Of a DNA stretch of 64,000 nt, positions 1 to 12,260 are shown one piece after another. Under the pieces are notes generated by a model. That model was given only the letters and a program-made list of their open reading frames with translations, did no database searches and had not been told where the DNA came from. The translations under genes and the position numbers were made by a program. Each line of letters starts with the position of its first letter. The stretch's first letter is position 1. The stretch spans positions 1,351,501 to 1,415,500 of the forward strand of contig JAYKKI010000126.1 of the NCBI GenBank assembly GCA_039881145.1. Direction: 5' to 3'. This DNA comes from Druceiella hillmani. Taxonomy: Eukaryota > Arthropoda > Insecta > Lepidoptera > Hepialidae.

Positions 1-657
1 AACTGTTAAACGTTTCTGAGAAAAATAACTGTGGCAGATGGTTGTACACCATGTGTTCTTAAAAAGGTACAATATTGTTCTTTTTGATTTATATGACCTT
101 AAATGATACAATTATGTAAACAAAAATGGATAGTAGAGGAATTACTGAGAGCGAAAATTAAAACAATGGCCCGTAATAGGTTAACTACCTTAAAATTCCT
201 TTTAATATGTTAAGTATATGAAACATTTGGGCGTAGTTAAATATTCAGTATCATTACGTAATTAAAAGTACGCATACAACGAACCCTCGAACGATCATCT
301 TTTTCAACAAAACTACGACGCTCTGATTAGGTCAACACGAACGGAATCGAAATAATATTTTTGATCTTATTAGCTATTCATTTTTCGTTATTCTTTATTC
401 AAAATTTTTATACTCTGGATCGTCAATTTTTACAAGAAATAAGACAAATACTTCAATAGTTAATCTTTTTTTATTTTTGTAAATTTTCTGATGATACGCT
501 TCTCAATTTTTTTTCCTGCTCGCGATTTCTACTATTTTTCAAACAAGTTTTATTGCAAAAGATTTTAAATGGTAGATGATTGACTTCCTTATTTTATTTG
601 CCCTCATTTGATGCTTTGTACACATAGTTGTAGAAAATAATTTGTAATTTTTTAAAT
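1..657. other. AT-rich non-coding stretch, nothing recognised
   Basis: No open frame of interest, no repeat unit and no transposon motif was seen on either strand. The sequence is AT-rich with several poly-T and poly-A runs, like the bulk of the window. Confidence 0.5.
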
Positions 658-753
658 CTAAATTTGACTAAATTTATGATAGTCAAATTTAGTAATAGAT
701 ATATATGATATTTATATATATATTTATAACTAAATTTGACTATCATAAATTTA
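658..753. repeat. Nested inverted repeats (two alternative hairpins)
   Basis: A 13-bp perfect inverted repeat (CTAAATTTGACTA at 658-670, complement at 680-692) overlaps a longer 24-bp perfect inverted repeat (669-692 with 730-753). The same sequence can therefore fold locally or with a partner 40 bp away. A TA-rich spacer lies between. It may be a remnant of a palindromic or MITE-like insertion. No target duplication was found. Confidence 0.7.
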
Positions 754-1789
754 ATATATGTATGTTCCGTTCACAAATATAATATGTGTATAATTCATTA
801 CTATGGACAACTTCCCTTTATATTAGCTTTAAGTAAAGATATTGTTACATACAAACACCTAATAGATTCTGTAAAAAAATTTCTACTTCAAGTCCCAAAA
901 CTCCAACAAATGGACACAAAACTAATGGTCGCTGTAAAAAAATTGTGACGGACTGACATATAATAAATTTCATAAATATTCTTCTCGTCAATTTTAAGTC
1001 CTGAAGTTCTAAAAAATCGACATAAAACAAATTTTATGTTGAATATGAACGAAATATTAAAATTTTTAAAAATATTGAATTTTTATAATTCAAAACCATA
1101 CTAAAAATTACAAGCCTTTTACAACCATTGTACCAATATATAAACAAGGAAAAATGGTCATCCGACCCACATACCCACTTTTTCGATGCAAACAGTTTAA
1201 AAAGGGACCGACGGGACAAGAAAAGGGGGTAAACTTTTCTATTAGAATGCGTTTAGGTTGAACGCGACTAAATAAAAAGATGCGGGTATTTCGAAGTTAA
1301 TACACCATTGGCTAAAGAGTGCAGTTTTGAAGGTCAACAGTTAATATGTTTAACTCGTGTATGTGTTGTAGGAAAATTTCATTTATCATATACTGTAAAA
1401 CAAGTATTGAATGACCTTAAATTAACACAGATAATAACACTGAAATCCTGTCTTTGTTGGCTACTTTATCTGGGCTGTAATAATTGTATCATTGACACTT
1501 TCGATGACGTAGACTAATGAGCGATCTGAGAAGACGTAGAAACAACCACCAACAATGAGACTTAATACATATTAGTCCAATGGGGAGTCTAAACGAAAGC
1601 TTTAGTTTAGTAACTAGCAGATTTAAAGGCATCGCCTTCTGTCCGCAACAAGTTTCCGTAGTATAACAGAGAATCTTTATTATTTCGTCATGTCTGTCCG
1701 TTAGTTACTGTCTCACAATTTCTACAGATTTTACAGACACATGTGCGTTTAGTTTTGCAACCAGACGTTTCGGTTTTTATGGAAATGTT
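754..1789. other. AT-rich non-coding stretch, nothing recognised
   Basis: Several short open frames occur but none shows a recognisable domain or splice structure. No repeat unit was found. Confidence 0.45.
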
Positions 1790-1813
1790 ATTTAATGTTG
1801 AAATACCTATCTG

Positions 1814-1882
<69 letters not shown>

Positions 1883-1909
1883 CATTAGGTAGGTATTTTA
1901 ACATTAAAT
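1790..1909. repeat. Inverted repeat with a (TA)n microsatellite as its centre
   Basis: Arms of 26 bp (1790-1815 and 1884-1909) are inverted copies with three mismatches. Almost the whole spacer (1819-1880) is a pure TA dinucleotide run. This suggests a small palindromic MITE whose loop expanded into a microsatellite, or a microsatellite arising at a hairpin tip. The Tyr-Ile repeat frames read from it on both strands are artefacts. Confidence 0.75.
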
Positions 1910-3379
1910 TAAAATTCCATTTAACAATTTTTAAACACAGTTTACAAAGTATTAAATATCCAGGTGCCATACAATACAATATCCTATATTAACGACTATG
2001 GATTTGAAAAATCTGAAAAAAATTCTAATTACTAGCGGTTTATTGGAACTTTCAAACGAAATTATTTATTTTTCCTTCCGTCGGCCATTTTAAGAGATAA
2101 TGATGCGTACGGCACCTTGCTTTAGACGTCTTTCGACAGGCACTCGACCAAGTTAAAGGGTATTGTATGAACGTTTGTATGTATGTAAATATTTTTGACT
2201 ATTCGATCCTAGTATCTAAACTACAACACCGATTTTGAAAAACAAGGTGTCTATAGATTTGCATTGTTCATATAGGTATTCTAGTCTATATTTTCTTTAG
2301 TTAAAATCAATAGAGCTGAAAGGGCGGAATATCAAATATTTTTATTGCTAAATTTAAATTCAGGTGACATATCGCATTTAAGAATACGAGCCGTCATATG
2401 GTCTCCAATTATACAAAAATTACGTTAAAATCACATCGATAAAATTAAAGGTCTAAATGAGAAATAACAATGGTGCTTATTATATGTATATATGTATGTA
2501 CGCATATATGGGCCGTATGTTTCCTCTTAACCCTTGAAAGTATCCTTCGATTCGTCTTGAGCCTAAGATATGTATAATAAATAATAAACAAATTCTATAT
2601 GGTGGCCATAGAACATTACATTTTGGTCCATTTTTTCCATTAAACTTCATTATAATGAATGTCAAATGGAAGAATTTTGAAAGATCACTCCAAAATATAT
2701 ATGCAGTATCCGGGAACAATAAAAAAACAGGCGCTGCTTGATGATAATTAATTGAAATTTAAATAAAATGAAAAAGGTGTCTTTTTAGAAAACTCAAAAA
2801 AATATTTATTATTACATATGACTCTTTTTTGCACACAAGATACTTTTACGCCAACATATGTCCCACAAAAACCTGCGAACTTATATATCTATATTACGTA
2901 GCACAGTATCGCACTCAATTTATTTATTTAATAAAATTTAATATGACTGTCATAAATGCAATAAATTATATTATTAATGTACTCTCATATTATTATTCCG
3001 TGGAAACCATTCAAAGTATAACTTTTCACAATTTGTAAAATATTACACGGAAAATTTTTATCAGTAACAATTATTTAATTTATAATTTATTCATTCAACG
3101 CACATAAAAATTATTGCGCTTACTGCCTAAAATATTTTTTGTTTTACTGTAAACACATTCACATTCTTCTAATTTCTTAAATTTTTTACGTATTCAAACA
3201 TCTGAGTATTTCTTTTGATTTTATTAGAATTTTCACTAATCCTTTCTCATAAAGTTTGTTCATCAATGCATTCATTTGAGTATGCATCAGATTTCAAGCA
3301 ACTCCAAAGAAAAAAATCCTAATGGCATTGCTCGTCTAAATACTCACTTGTATGAATATCGACTTGAAAAGACTCTACA
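1910..3379. other. AT-rich non-coding stretch
   Basis: No coding remnant recognised. It contains a slightly more GC-rich patch near 2080-2160 and short TATG/CATA-rich runs near 2480-2520, but nothing that supports a named feature. Confidence 0.4.
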
Positions 3380-4086
3380 CTATGCTACCACCATATACCT
3401 CTGGCTACACTCGAAGGTAAATTGGATGTAAATTATTCTACCGTATTTCGCAAAAATAAATAATTTTCTGGCATCATTCTGGTAGGTAGGAAATGCGAGC
3501 TGATTAACCAAAATTTCCGCACATACATGTAAATTGTAAATCATATGATTCCAGTAGTATTTGTTACACCCACCAAATACACTACGCTGCATAAAGGTGC
3601 TTTTATCTGACTATAAAGTATATTGAACAAAGATAGCAATTCCTCATTCCTGCAAATGAGTCATTGATGAAAAGTACGATGATGGCTGAAATCTTTTTCT
3701 CTTGGGTAACATGATAGTGAAACAGAGCCTGACTATTTCCTCTGAGCGTACACCAAGCAAGCGTTTTAGATAATTCTTATATTTCGGTAGTTTTGTATTA
3801 TTTGTTAGTAGCTCATTCGCATGAATGTCAAACATGGCAGTCAAACAAACGCTGCGAGTAGGATCTTCGCCAAATGCATCAAGGGATGCTTGTTCTCCCA
3901 CGTGATATCTTTTACCAATTGGGCGCCCTTTTTATAGGACACTAAGTGACCAGCACCATGTACTTGATCAGCGAATCTTGGGATTACCCATTTATTTGGT
4001 TTTCTGGCACGATTTGAATAGATAGCCGTATACCTTATACTCGTCTGCCGAGCATTGCAACTCCATGCACCTAAACAAAAAAGCAT
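3380..4086 (-). pseudogene. Unrecognised coding-like patch, probably one frameshifted gene fragment
   Basis: Three open frames follow each other on the minus strand (4086-3841, 3901-3644, 3592-3380). The first two overlap, and a single-base length change in the T5 run at 3929-3933 would join them into about 140 residues. The joined composition is protein-like, with blocks such as RFADQVHGAGHLVSYKKG, then GEQASLDAFGEDPTRSVCL and YKNYLKRLLGVRSEEIVRL. In coding direction the first frame is preceded by a good 3' splice-site-like sequence (pyrimidine tract ending in TAG at about 4074). I do not recognise the family; it could be a host exon, a retrocopy or a transposon protein. Because the break lies in a homopolymer, it may be either a true frameshift or an assembly error. 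The third frame (FAKYGRIIYIQFTFECSQ region) may or may not belong to it. Confidence 0.35.
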
Positions 4087-4099
4087 GTCATAACATATA

Positions 4100-5829
4100 A
4101 TAACACATTATAATAATTAACAAAATAATAATTATGAATTAACAAAAACAAACATTAATACTTTAGAAAACTGAAGTACATTAAAAACGCAGATAAATTA
4201 TTAAATTTTAGAATTATTCGATGGATGCAAAGCGCGGCATTTGAGTATTTTTGTTACTACGTAAATAACTAATACATGTGCTCTGCTGAATATATTTTGA
4301 TAGGTGAATCGCCGAGTAGAGATCCACTAGTTAAAACTTTGTTGATTTCATGTAAGTACAACATCATATTAATACATTATTGCAGTGATTTTTTTTTGCC
4401 TTAAAAAACATAATTCAACTAACTGTTTAAATTAATAAATTCCAAAACAAAGCATGTCTCTTTTCAGAATAAGAATCATAAACAATTCTGAGCTTATTTA
4501 TTTCTTATTAATATAATAAATATATGTTATTGATTTTCTCTATGATCTATAATTTTTTCTGCTTTAAGTATAACAAAAAACATACCAATAACCGTCCGTA
4601 TACTCACATTAATGTTATTTGTACTCATTCTTCTTATCAACGCGATATTAGTTTCCGCAATGGTATAACGTGGTATATTCCGTCTTTCACAATTTTAGAT
4701 CGCTATCCCCTTAATTTGTGTTACTTGGGAAATTTAATTACACTTCCAGTCTTTAATTGCAATTTTGAAAATCACGGGAAAACACAAAACAGTTGGCACG
4801 TACACGCATGGATACTTACGGTACGTTTTACTTTGACGATACTTTTTAACCGACTGATAAAAGTAAATAAATTTATGAGGTGATCGCTGATAACGGTATC
4901 TATATAGCTTCTGATCATTTTTATTGATAAAAGTGCACAAATCGGTAAATATTTATAAATTCCTTTGGAGTTAGGCCATACCAAGTATTTACAAAACAGG
5001 GTAACATACATACAATTAATTGGTACAATAACATAGTCATTTTTAAACCGTTATTTTTATTTAATTTGGAATGCACGCGAATACATTTCCGCTATCCACT
5101 ATCCGAACCGATACCTGCTACTACCTGCCCGTTCGACATCGAGAAGTTTTGCAAACATGTCTTAGTGCGTGACTTTTGTTGATTAATTTTTAATTGTTAT
5201 TCCTATATAACTGAATGCCTTCATAATTAATACTACATACCATGCTTTACTTTTTTATTAAACATTTCATCAAAAGTTCTTTAATTTTTATGGCCAGATC
5301 ATGCAACAAATAATACATACGAACATACTTTCTTAATTTACGTTGTTAGTGAGATTTGGATTTATTTAATAGATATAAATATCTGTAAACATTTTATTAT
5401 AAATGATATATAGATATTCTTAAGAACCCTTTTACAGAACTTTTTTAAATTTACAATTTTTTTCATATATTGTTGTAATGGGTCGTGAAATTTATAAACA
5501 ATATAAAGCAAAAAAGCACCTATGATAAAAATAAAATTGATAAATACTAGTTTTTTAACATAAAAATATGCTTTCCCTTTTTTAAATCTGTTGATTTGAA
5601 TTATACTGAGAATGATTCTTGTTCTCTAAACAGCTCAATATTGTTTCAAGCACTATTATATTATATAGTCCGATGTTAGCCATTTTCATGATTCGGAACG
5701 TATCTTGGTCATGTTGCTAACACTCCACCATGAATTTGATAGTTCCGACTGTCTTTATATGTTTTTCGGTTTTGGGAAAGCTTTTATTGAAGGGTAATTG
5801 ATTAAAATATTTCTTAAGGAAGATAATAC

Positions 5830-5830
<1 letters not shown>
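4100..5830. other. AT-rich non-coding stretch
   Basis: No coding or repeat signature recognised. The patch at about 5080-5180 has higher complexity and GC than its surroundings, but I cannot name it. Confidence 0.4.

Positions 5831-5831
<1 letters not shown>

Positions 5832-5878
<47 letters not shown>
5832..5878. repeat. (AT)n microsatellite
   Basis: Uninterrupted AT dinucleotide run. Its flanks carry a short inverted match (ACAATTAT on the left, ATAATTGT on the right), echoing on a small scale the palindrome around the tract near 1.85 kb. Confidence 0.9.
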
Positions 5879-5883
<5 letters not shown>

Positions 5884-6082
5884 TATAATTGTTGTAGGTA
5901 GATGTAATAACTAATTACAGAATTGTGATAATTTTAACTCCATAAATTTTTATATGTGCCTAACCTTGAAAATATTCATATTTTTTTAAAAGTTCCTATT
6001 ATGATATCCTTTTGAGTTTATAATAGAGTTTCATGTCAGAAAACATGATAATTAACTGTAACATGGTTTTTCTAATTTTCAG

Positions 6083-6725
6083 ATGGGACCACCACTGAAA
6101 TAGCAACAGCGGGATAAAAATGTAATGATATTAGCTGTTAAGGTTATCAGGAATATACCAATGTGAAAAAAACGTTAAAAAACCCGATCAATGAAATATC
6201 GAAGGGAATATTGGAGTACTAAGTAAAGAATACGTCTCAGTCTCCCAAAGATCTTGTGTCTGTTAGATTTAGGCTCAAACCAGTATTTGGTGAAGAGCTG
6301 GAAAATTGGTCGTGGGTTATTGCACTGATATGAATGAAATGTTTTATGGACGAAGAAATGGCGATATCCGACGTATGGCTATCCAATTGACCATTTCTAG
6401 TCGCAGGTGTAGAACTTTTTCTATTAATAAAGGTATTATAAAGAAAGAACGGTTATGTAAATTTGTTTTACGTAGATATTCAAATTTATCAGTATAACCT
6501 CCACAGGGCATTTCATTTGCTAGAGTTGTTTCGAAATGTATGAACTCACTTTAGCAAAATTCAACATGGTCTGCATAGACTGCAATGTGGATGAACCATG
6601 TTCCCTCATTGTTCAAAATAAGATAATATGTTCTAAAAGCATAAAACAAGTAACAACTATAGTCAGAAGAAAGGAATGTTCTGATGGCTGTAATAATATT
6701 TACGAATGCGTCTGGTAACTTTGTT
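6083..6725 (+). pseudogene. pogo/Tigger-type transposase, N-terminal half, decayed
   Basis: DNA-binding and first catalytic portion of a Tc1/mariner-superfamily pogo/Tigger transposase. Reading across frames, an N-terminal psq-like helix-turn-helix remnant lies near 6115-6250 (MILAVKVIRN). It is followed by a CENP-B-type HTH block around 6270-6500: KPVFGEELEN, then YCTDMNEMFYG, DIRRMAIQLTIS and KGIIKKERLCKFVLRRYSNL. Next comes the start of the DDE domain at about 6570-6720, with CNVDEPCSLIVQNKIICSK and IKQVTTIVRR. The NVDE aspartate matches the first catalytic Asp of the family. At least three frame changes and several stops interrupt it, and similarity ends after the block that normally reads NASGN, so the catalytic C-terminus is missing. 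Family membership rests on motif recall, without a search. Confidence 0.8.
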
Positions 6726-6829
6726 TCTCTTTTAATTATTTAACCTTGTAAGAAGTAGTTTACGATTTTGATTTTTAATATTGGTCCTCTCAATTCCCAA
6801 TTCATTTTTTCCTCACGACAAAACGGAGG

Positions 6830-7215
6830 AAGTATACGCGTTTAGAGTGAGTGATTGTTTGTTTGTTTGTTTGTGCGTGCAATCCAATGTTCCAATTTTT
6901 GGAAACTCAAAATGGTTTTACCGCTTTAAATACGGGTTTTCTGTATAAACGTTTTAATGGAAAAGTATAAAATTAAAAATTTTTACATTTACAAATATGT
7001 ATCGATATGTACAGATTCGCAAAAATATATTTCACTTTTATCTAATTTTGCACGAACCAGTTTTTTTATTTTTGCTTGGGGATAAGACATTTCCCAAAAT
7101 AAATATTATCCTATATGTTGATCCGCATAGTCAGTTATCATCATACCAAATTTCATCAAAATCCTTCTAGATACTGCCAGTTCAAAATACTTCCAGTTTT
7201 AGTAAATAAATATTA
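6830..7215. repeat. Possible old RTE/SINE-like retroposon remnant
   Basis: A (GTTT)n run (6857-6874) is followed some 270 bp later by a stretch reading CCAAATTTCATCAAAATCC (near 7150), a phrase common at the 3' ends of insect RTE-type retroposons. A similar phrase recurs at about 26700. Boundaries are arbitrary. Confidence 0.3.
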
Positions 7216-7443
7216 TTTACTTTTACAAGAAAAGTAAACGTAAATGATATTTATTTACTAAAAGTGCTAATGATTTGAAAACTTTTTACCAGTTTATGTC
7301 GACAATTTCTTGAATTTCTGAAAGAATTCTAAAGAAACGAACAAGTTTTACCTATGATTTTCAGATTAAGGATTGAGGTCTTGTTTAACAATTTCTAAAT
7401 ATGAAGGTTATTAAGGAAAAAATGTACAGTTGACCAAGAGTAA

Positions 7444-7641
7444 TATAATAACAAATTTTTAGCTAAGTTTAATATAGTTAATTCTGAAATAAAAGAAACT
7501 CCATTGAAAGAAATTTGAATATTAAAAAGTCAACCTTTTGTGATACAAATTTTCTGTATTAAAATGATTAAGAAACCTCATGCATCTGTCAGTATTAAAA
7601 AGACCATATATTACTTTAGCTGTTAATTATCTAAGCCAGTT
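7444..7641 (+). repeat. Dispersed direct repeat, copy 1 of 2
   Basis: About 198 bp, near-identical (roughly 95%) to 8823-9021, which lies 1.38 kb downstream in the same orientation. Both copies begin at the shared TATAATAACAAA and end after CTAAGCCAGTT. No terminal inverted repeat or protein motif was seen, so this may be a transposon fragment or a local duplication. Confidence 0.85.
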
Positions 7642-7649
7642 TACTAATA

Positions 7650-8820
7650 GTTATTCAGACATACATTGTCCTTATGTAATACTTAGTATAAAATATTGAA
7701 ATAAAATAAAAAACCATTATCTAAAATATGTTAAGGCTAAATTAAAATAAGTAAGTTATGTGGTTGCGGATTGGGCCAGTAACTTAATATATAAGAGGCG
7801 TTATACTAGTTTTTCTTTTATGATTATTGGTTATTTTACATTTTGTTAAAGTAAAAAAAAGGACAATTGTTCTTTTTAGTACTGATACCAAATACAAGGC
7901 TCTCCCGGTAGCAACTGGCATCCAATATTTATCGACATCAAATGTCTAAACTTAAATATATTACGTTACATTTTAGCGCCAGCTTGTTGCAAATAATATG
8001 ATAAATAGTATATATTTTCTTACCATCATCTATGAACAAAATGGTTCCAGTAAGTAATGAAAATTTATATCTGAATTAGACATTGTTACAAATTAGTTTT
8101 TATTTATTTTCAATAACTTTATGTCTTGATAAGTGATGGTGTTACAGCACATAAGATTATTCTTTTCTTTATTCCTTTCATATTAGTACGCTGCCGTTTA
8201 TTGTCATACTATGTAACATATTTGTCACCCTTCATACACATAAAGTATTCTTTCTATATGAGATAACCAACGTGTTTCAATAATTTTTCACAATATATTA
8301 TCTATTATATTTTTCATAGGTTTAAAACCATGGAGCGCATTTCAAAAATTATAAGATCAACGATAATCGATATTGTTTTCCTAGAGCATTTGCATAGGCT
8401 TCTAAAAAACCGGATTTATTCATAATTTTTGGTTGATTACCTTCGAAAATAAGATGTAATACCAAAAATTATGAAAAAAATATATTTAGAAACCTGATAG
8501 CCAATTCTATCAAACGCTACTCCACACTTCAAGTGGATTAAAAAAAAATTAAGTAATTAAATCAGTCTATACAAAATCAATTAGTAATAAAATATTTCGA
8601 ACAATAGAGAAAATAGCGTTACAAAGTATATTTTAGTTTGTATCCATTTCGTTTACTTAGTGGAAAAAAATTATGACAATAATTTTTTTGTTAGAAATAC
8701 TAATTTGGTGTATAAAATACAATATACATAAATGTATATTTAATAACCGAAAAATTATTAAATTATAAACAACAATTCTATACACCCATAGGTACTTTTT
8801 GGCAATTGTATGTGGGCATG
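7650..8820. other. AT-rich non-coding stretch between the duplicated copies
   Basis: No coding remnant or further repeat recognised. Confidence 0.4.
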
Positions 8821-8822
8821 CA

Positions 8823-9021
8823 TATAATAACAAAATTTTAGCTAAGTTTGATATAATTTAATTCTGAAATAAAGGAAACTCCATTGAAAGAAATTTGAAT
8901 GTTGAAAAGTCAACCTTTTGTGATACAAATTTTATGTATTAAAATGATTAAGAAACCTCGTGCATCTGTCAGTATTAAAAAGGCCATATATTACTTTAGC
9001 TGTTAATTATCTAAGCCAGTT
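8823..9021 (+). repeat. Dispersed direct repeat, copy 2 of 2
   Basis: Second copy of the unit at 7444-7641. The sequence after the shared end (from 9022) is different, non-repetitive and GC-richer, so this end looks like a real breakpoint. Confidence 0.85.
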
Positions 9022-9197
9022 ACCCAGGAAACCTCAGTGTAGTAAGAGCTATTACTGGAGTCACCCGCGTTTCAGTATGCATGCGACTCCAATGATACTC
9101 CCTTTTAAGTCATCTATTGGTAGTTATTCTTTTTTTTACCAGTTTTGTCACTACTCTCCTGTGGGAAAAGACTAAATAGATAATTATACACAAATAC

Positions 9198-9202
<5 letters not shown>

Positions 9203-9263
<61 letters not shown>
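9203..9263. repeat. (AT)n microsatellite
   Basis: About 30 uninterrupted dinucleotides. Confidence 0.95.
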
Positions 9264-9266
<3 letters not shown>

Positions 9267-9659
9267 GGTACATTTTATAGTCATAAGTCTTTAAATTAAG
9301 ATTTAGTAACTGTTATTATTTTTCAATTGTGAAGTCGTGTTTTTAGTTAACAAAATGAATATACTATTCACAGGAATATACTAAGTCTTGAATTTTTACG
9401 GCACATGTATATTAATATTAGTTCCTTTTTCTTTAATCTATTCCAACGACTCAAAGCACCAAAATAGAATCTTTTATATTTACGTAATATGTACATATTC
9501 CAGAAATCATAATTTTATATCAAATTTTCATTTAAACTTTATTCCCATTAAGTGGAGTCATTAGATATTGTAAAATTTGATATATATTTTTAACAAATTA
9601 CTTTTAATACAATCGTTTCAATTTTCATATATCTGGCATTGTATAATCATAATGATAAT

Positions 9660-10130
9660 ATTCCAGCGAACCATACCTGAACCTACCAATGCCGCTCTCG
9701 CAACAATCTCTTCATGAGCGTAATATTTCCGGTATGATAGCATCAAGCGATAATAAAGCACACTATTCGCCATCAAGGCCACTGTTGCGGCCCGTAATTA
9801 GGGTGTGGAGGCGAAGATCTGATCACACGCTGCGCACCCGGATATTATTAACTAAATTGAGCCTGTGGGAGGCTCCCTTCGATTAACGTATGGGTTGGAT
9901 ACATGCCGATGCGACATTAATTTGCTCTAACGAATACAAGAGGGTTGCAATTATGAATGATAATTGTAATGAGGGTAGAGCAAAAAATATAACGGATGCT
10001 GTGAAAGCGAGAAAAACGTTATCTCTGCTATCTGAAATGGACACTGGTGTTTAGTTCTCTCTTCACCTCTCATGGTATCAGTTTCGGCTAATCACAATCG
10101 GATTTTAGTGTAATGTGATTACATTTTGAA
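9660..10130. promoter_or_regulatory. Candidate conserved non-coding island (enhancer-like)
   Basis: About 470 bp of complex, GC-richer, non-repetitive sequence set in AT-rich DNA. It has closely spaced homeodomain-type ATTA/TAAT cores, including a perfect inverted pair CAATTAT (9948-9954) and ATAATTG (9960-9966) five bases apart, and it lacks simple repeats. An open frame of 65 codons at 9689-9886 shows no recognisable domain; I favour regulatory DNA over a coding exon. Purely compositional evidence. Confidence 0.3.
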
Positions 10131-10859
10131 GTGCCAAAAACATTTTTAGAAATGGGTTTAAAATGAAGGAGTTATGTTTCTATGCCATAAACAAAAAAAT
10201 TGTGTGTTCTTATTTCCATGATTTTTATTTTTATATACTTTAAAATAGAAAAATATAGTAGCCCAAGTACGATTTTGAATACGCAAAATGAAAAATGTAC
10301 AAATCCATTAATTCTGTTTTCCATAAATAAAGTTAAATAAGTGTGCTCGCTAAGCACTAATAAGAAATTTTATCAGTTTCTTTTCTTGACTAAAACATTT
10401 AAATTTCAAAGGAAAGTAAAAAAAAGTAAAGTGCTGAGGTATAAAAATAAAAATTACGCTCCTTTATAGAGGAAAAAAAATATTTTAATCTTTAATTATA
10501 AAAAGAAATCTTGCATTTTTTTATGAAAAGTCAGATCAGTTTCCCATATTAGTGTATGATTTATTTCCTTCAATGCTATTTCTATGAAACTCTTTCAACC
10601 GGCAAGATAAAACACAGTGCGGAAGGACACATCCTTTTGCATACAGATATAACATATTAATCCATAAAACTTATAGGCACGACAAAGGATATTCATTTTG
10701 GCAACACGGAACGAATGTCAAGGTTAGTTACAGGTTTAATTAATCAAAAATAATTTAAGAAATGGCTGAAAATAAAAAAAAAACATCGTTAATGTTTATT
10801 TTTTAATAAACATGTTTTCCGTTTCTCAAAATGAAAAATAATGCAATCTTTATCAGATC

Positions 10860-11110
10860 ACTTGGTTGTCGGTCCACCCGTCCGTCTATCTGGCAAAGCC
10901 CTTTTTTTGTCAGAAATAGTTTTAGATATCAAGTTTAAATTAATATAGACCTATAATCTTAAATTACAGTAAACATTTTTAATTTTCGTGGTCCGTGCAG
11001 TAAAAATATATGGTCCTTTAAAGCGTATTTTTTCTTCATATGATAGTATTACTGATGATCAAACCCCATAGGGCACTTCCGGTCGACGTATAATCTTGAA
11101 AAGCGGCATT
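10860..11110. repeat. Possible RTE-type retroposon remnant
   Basis: Contains GTCCACCCGTCCGTCTATCT near 10872 and, about 190 bp later, CCCCATAGGGCACTTCCGGT followed by an AATCTTGAAA phrase (about 11065-11100). This order resembles untranslated tails of insect RTE-like retroposons as I remember them. No coding sequence is attached. Confidence 0.35.
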
Positions 11111-11439
11111 ATAGGAAATCTCATTAATTTTTTTAATTTTTTCCTTAAGTAAAGGGAAAATAAAAAAACCATTCCTAATTCTTTTTGGAATTATATATTT
11201 TTGTAATTAGTTCCTTTTTGTACCTTTAAAATATGCATTAAGCTATATATTTACGTTGTTAAATATTTATTTTCTAAAAAATGTAATTAGAAATGCTATG
11301 TAGCCCCATATATTATAAACAAAGTAAATTATTGGTGTACTTTATATGATATTTTATAATAAAAAATTCTAATATATATATATATTAACATTTCATAAAC
11401 CTGAAACTAATAATATTAACCAAATTAGTAGTCAAAGAA

Positions 11440-12008
11440 TGAGACAAGTTAATGGAAACAGGGAACGCTTGCGACCAATTTTCAAAACGATAATTTTTTT
11501 TTGATCATCAAAATACATCGCTACTTAACCATCATGAAAATGGCAAATTGTTGGATAAAGAAGAAAGTAATGACAGTGTGGAAACTGATGAAGGAAATTT
11601 TAGAGCCCTTCTAAAATTTCATATAAAATCTGGTGACATAATATTGCAGCATAATTTAGACTTCTAAATCTAACGCTACATACATCAACAAAACTGTGCA
11701 AAATTAGCTGATTGATATTTGCAAGGAAATCATTCAGGTAAGTATTTTACAGAATGGGAAGGAAGAAATTCTTTTCAATTTTATTCGATGAAACACCAGA
11801 TATATCACATATCTCACAGCTGATATCTTCACAATGAAAGAAGATTTTGTGACTTTGTGTGATGCTTACAATACCCTTAGATATGATGAAATTGATGATG
11901 GGGATAACCATACAGACAATATAGAGCCTCGGTTGACAGGTGTAGCGCTGACGAAAATACTTAAAAATCTCTGTTTCAAATTTAACATAAATTTAACATG
12001 GTGTGTAG

Positions 12009-12099
<91 letters not shown>

Positions 12100-12260
12100 A
12101 CGTATGACGAACTTTGTCACACCTATGGTGTTTCTCGTAAAACTGTTCACTGAAGCCGTTGTGTGTTCTATGGAATCTTTAGCATTGCCAAAATTAATTC
12201 TATTATATAACTATATTCATCTAACGCCACAGGTAAACAGTTTTTGAAAAACAGAAGAGC
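11440..12260 (+). pseudogene. hAT transposase (DUF4371/ZMYM-like lineage), decayed and split by a microsatellite
   Basis: Fragment of a hAT-superfamily transposase. Recognisable blocks in order are: GNFRALLKFHIKSGD (about 11590-11635), SNATYINKTVQN, IDICKEII (about 11660-11740), FDETPDISHISQL (about 11785-11825, the family's first catalytic Asp region, usually DETTDISHTEQL), then KEDFVTLCDAYNT and IEPRLTGVALTKILKNL up to NINLTWCV (about 12000). Directly after this a (TA)n tract interrupts the reading, where the family normally continues with a second conserved Asp block. Weak traces may continue to about 12260. Stops and two or more frame changes make it a pseudogene. It differs in lineage from the hAT fragment at 61.3 kb. 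Confidence 0.8.
12009..12091. repeat. (TA)n microsatellite inside the hAT pseudogene
   Basis: Long TA run interrupted once near 12038. It sits exactly in the coding path of the hAT fragment, so it expanded or inserted after the transposase died. Confidence 0.95.

Noticed and set aside
4524..4883. 119-codon plus-strand gene
   Set aside because: Low similarity to anything known to me, no splice context; overlapping frames on the other strand are equally open.
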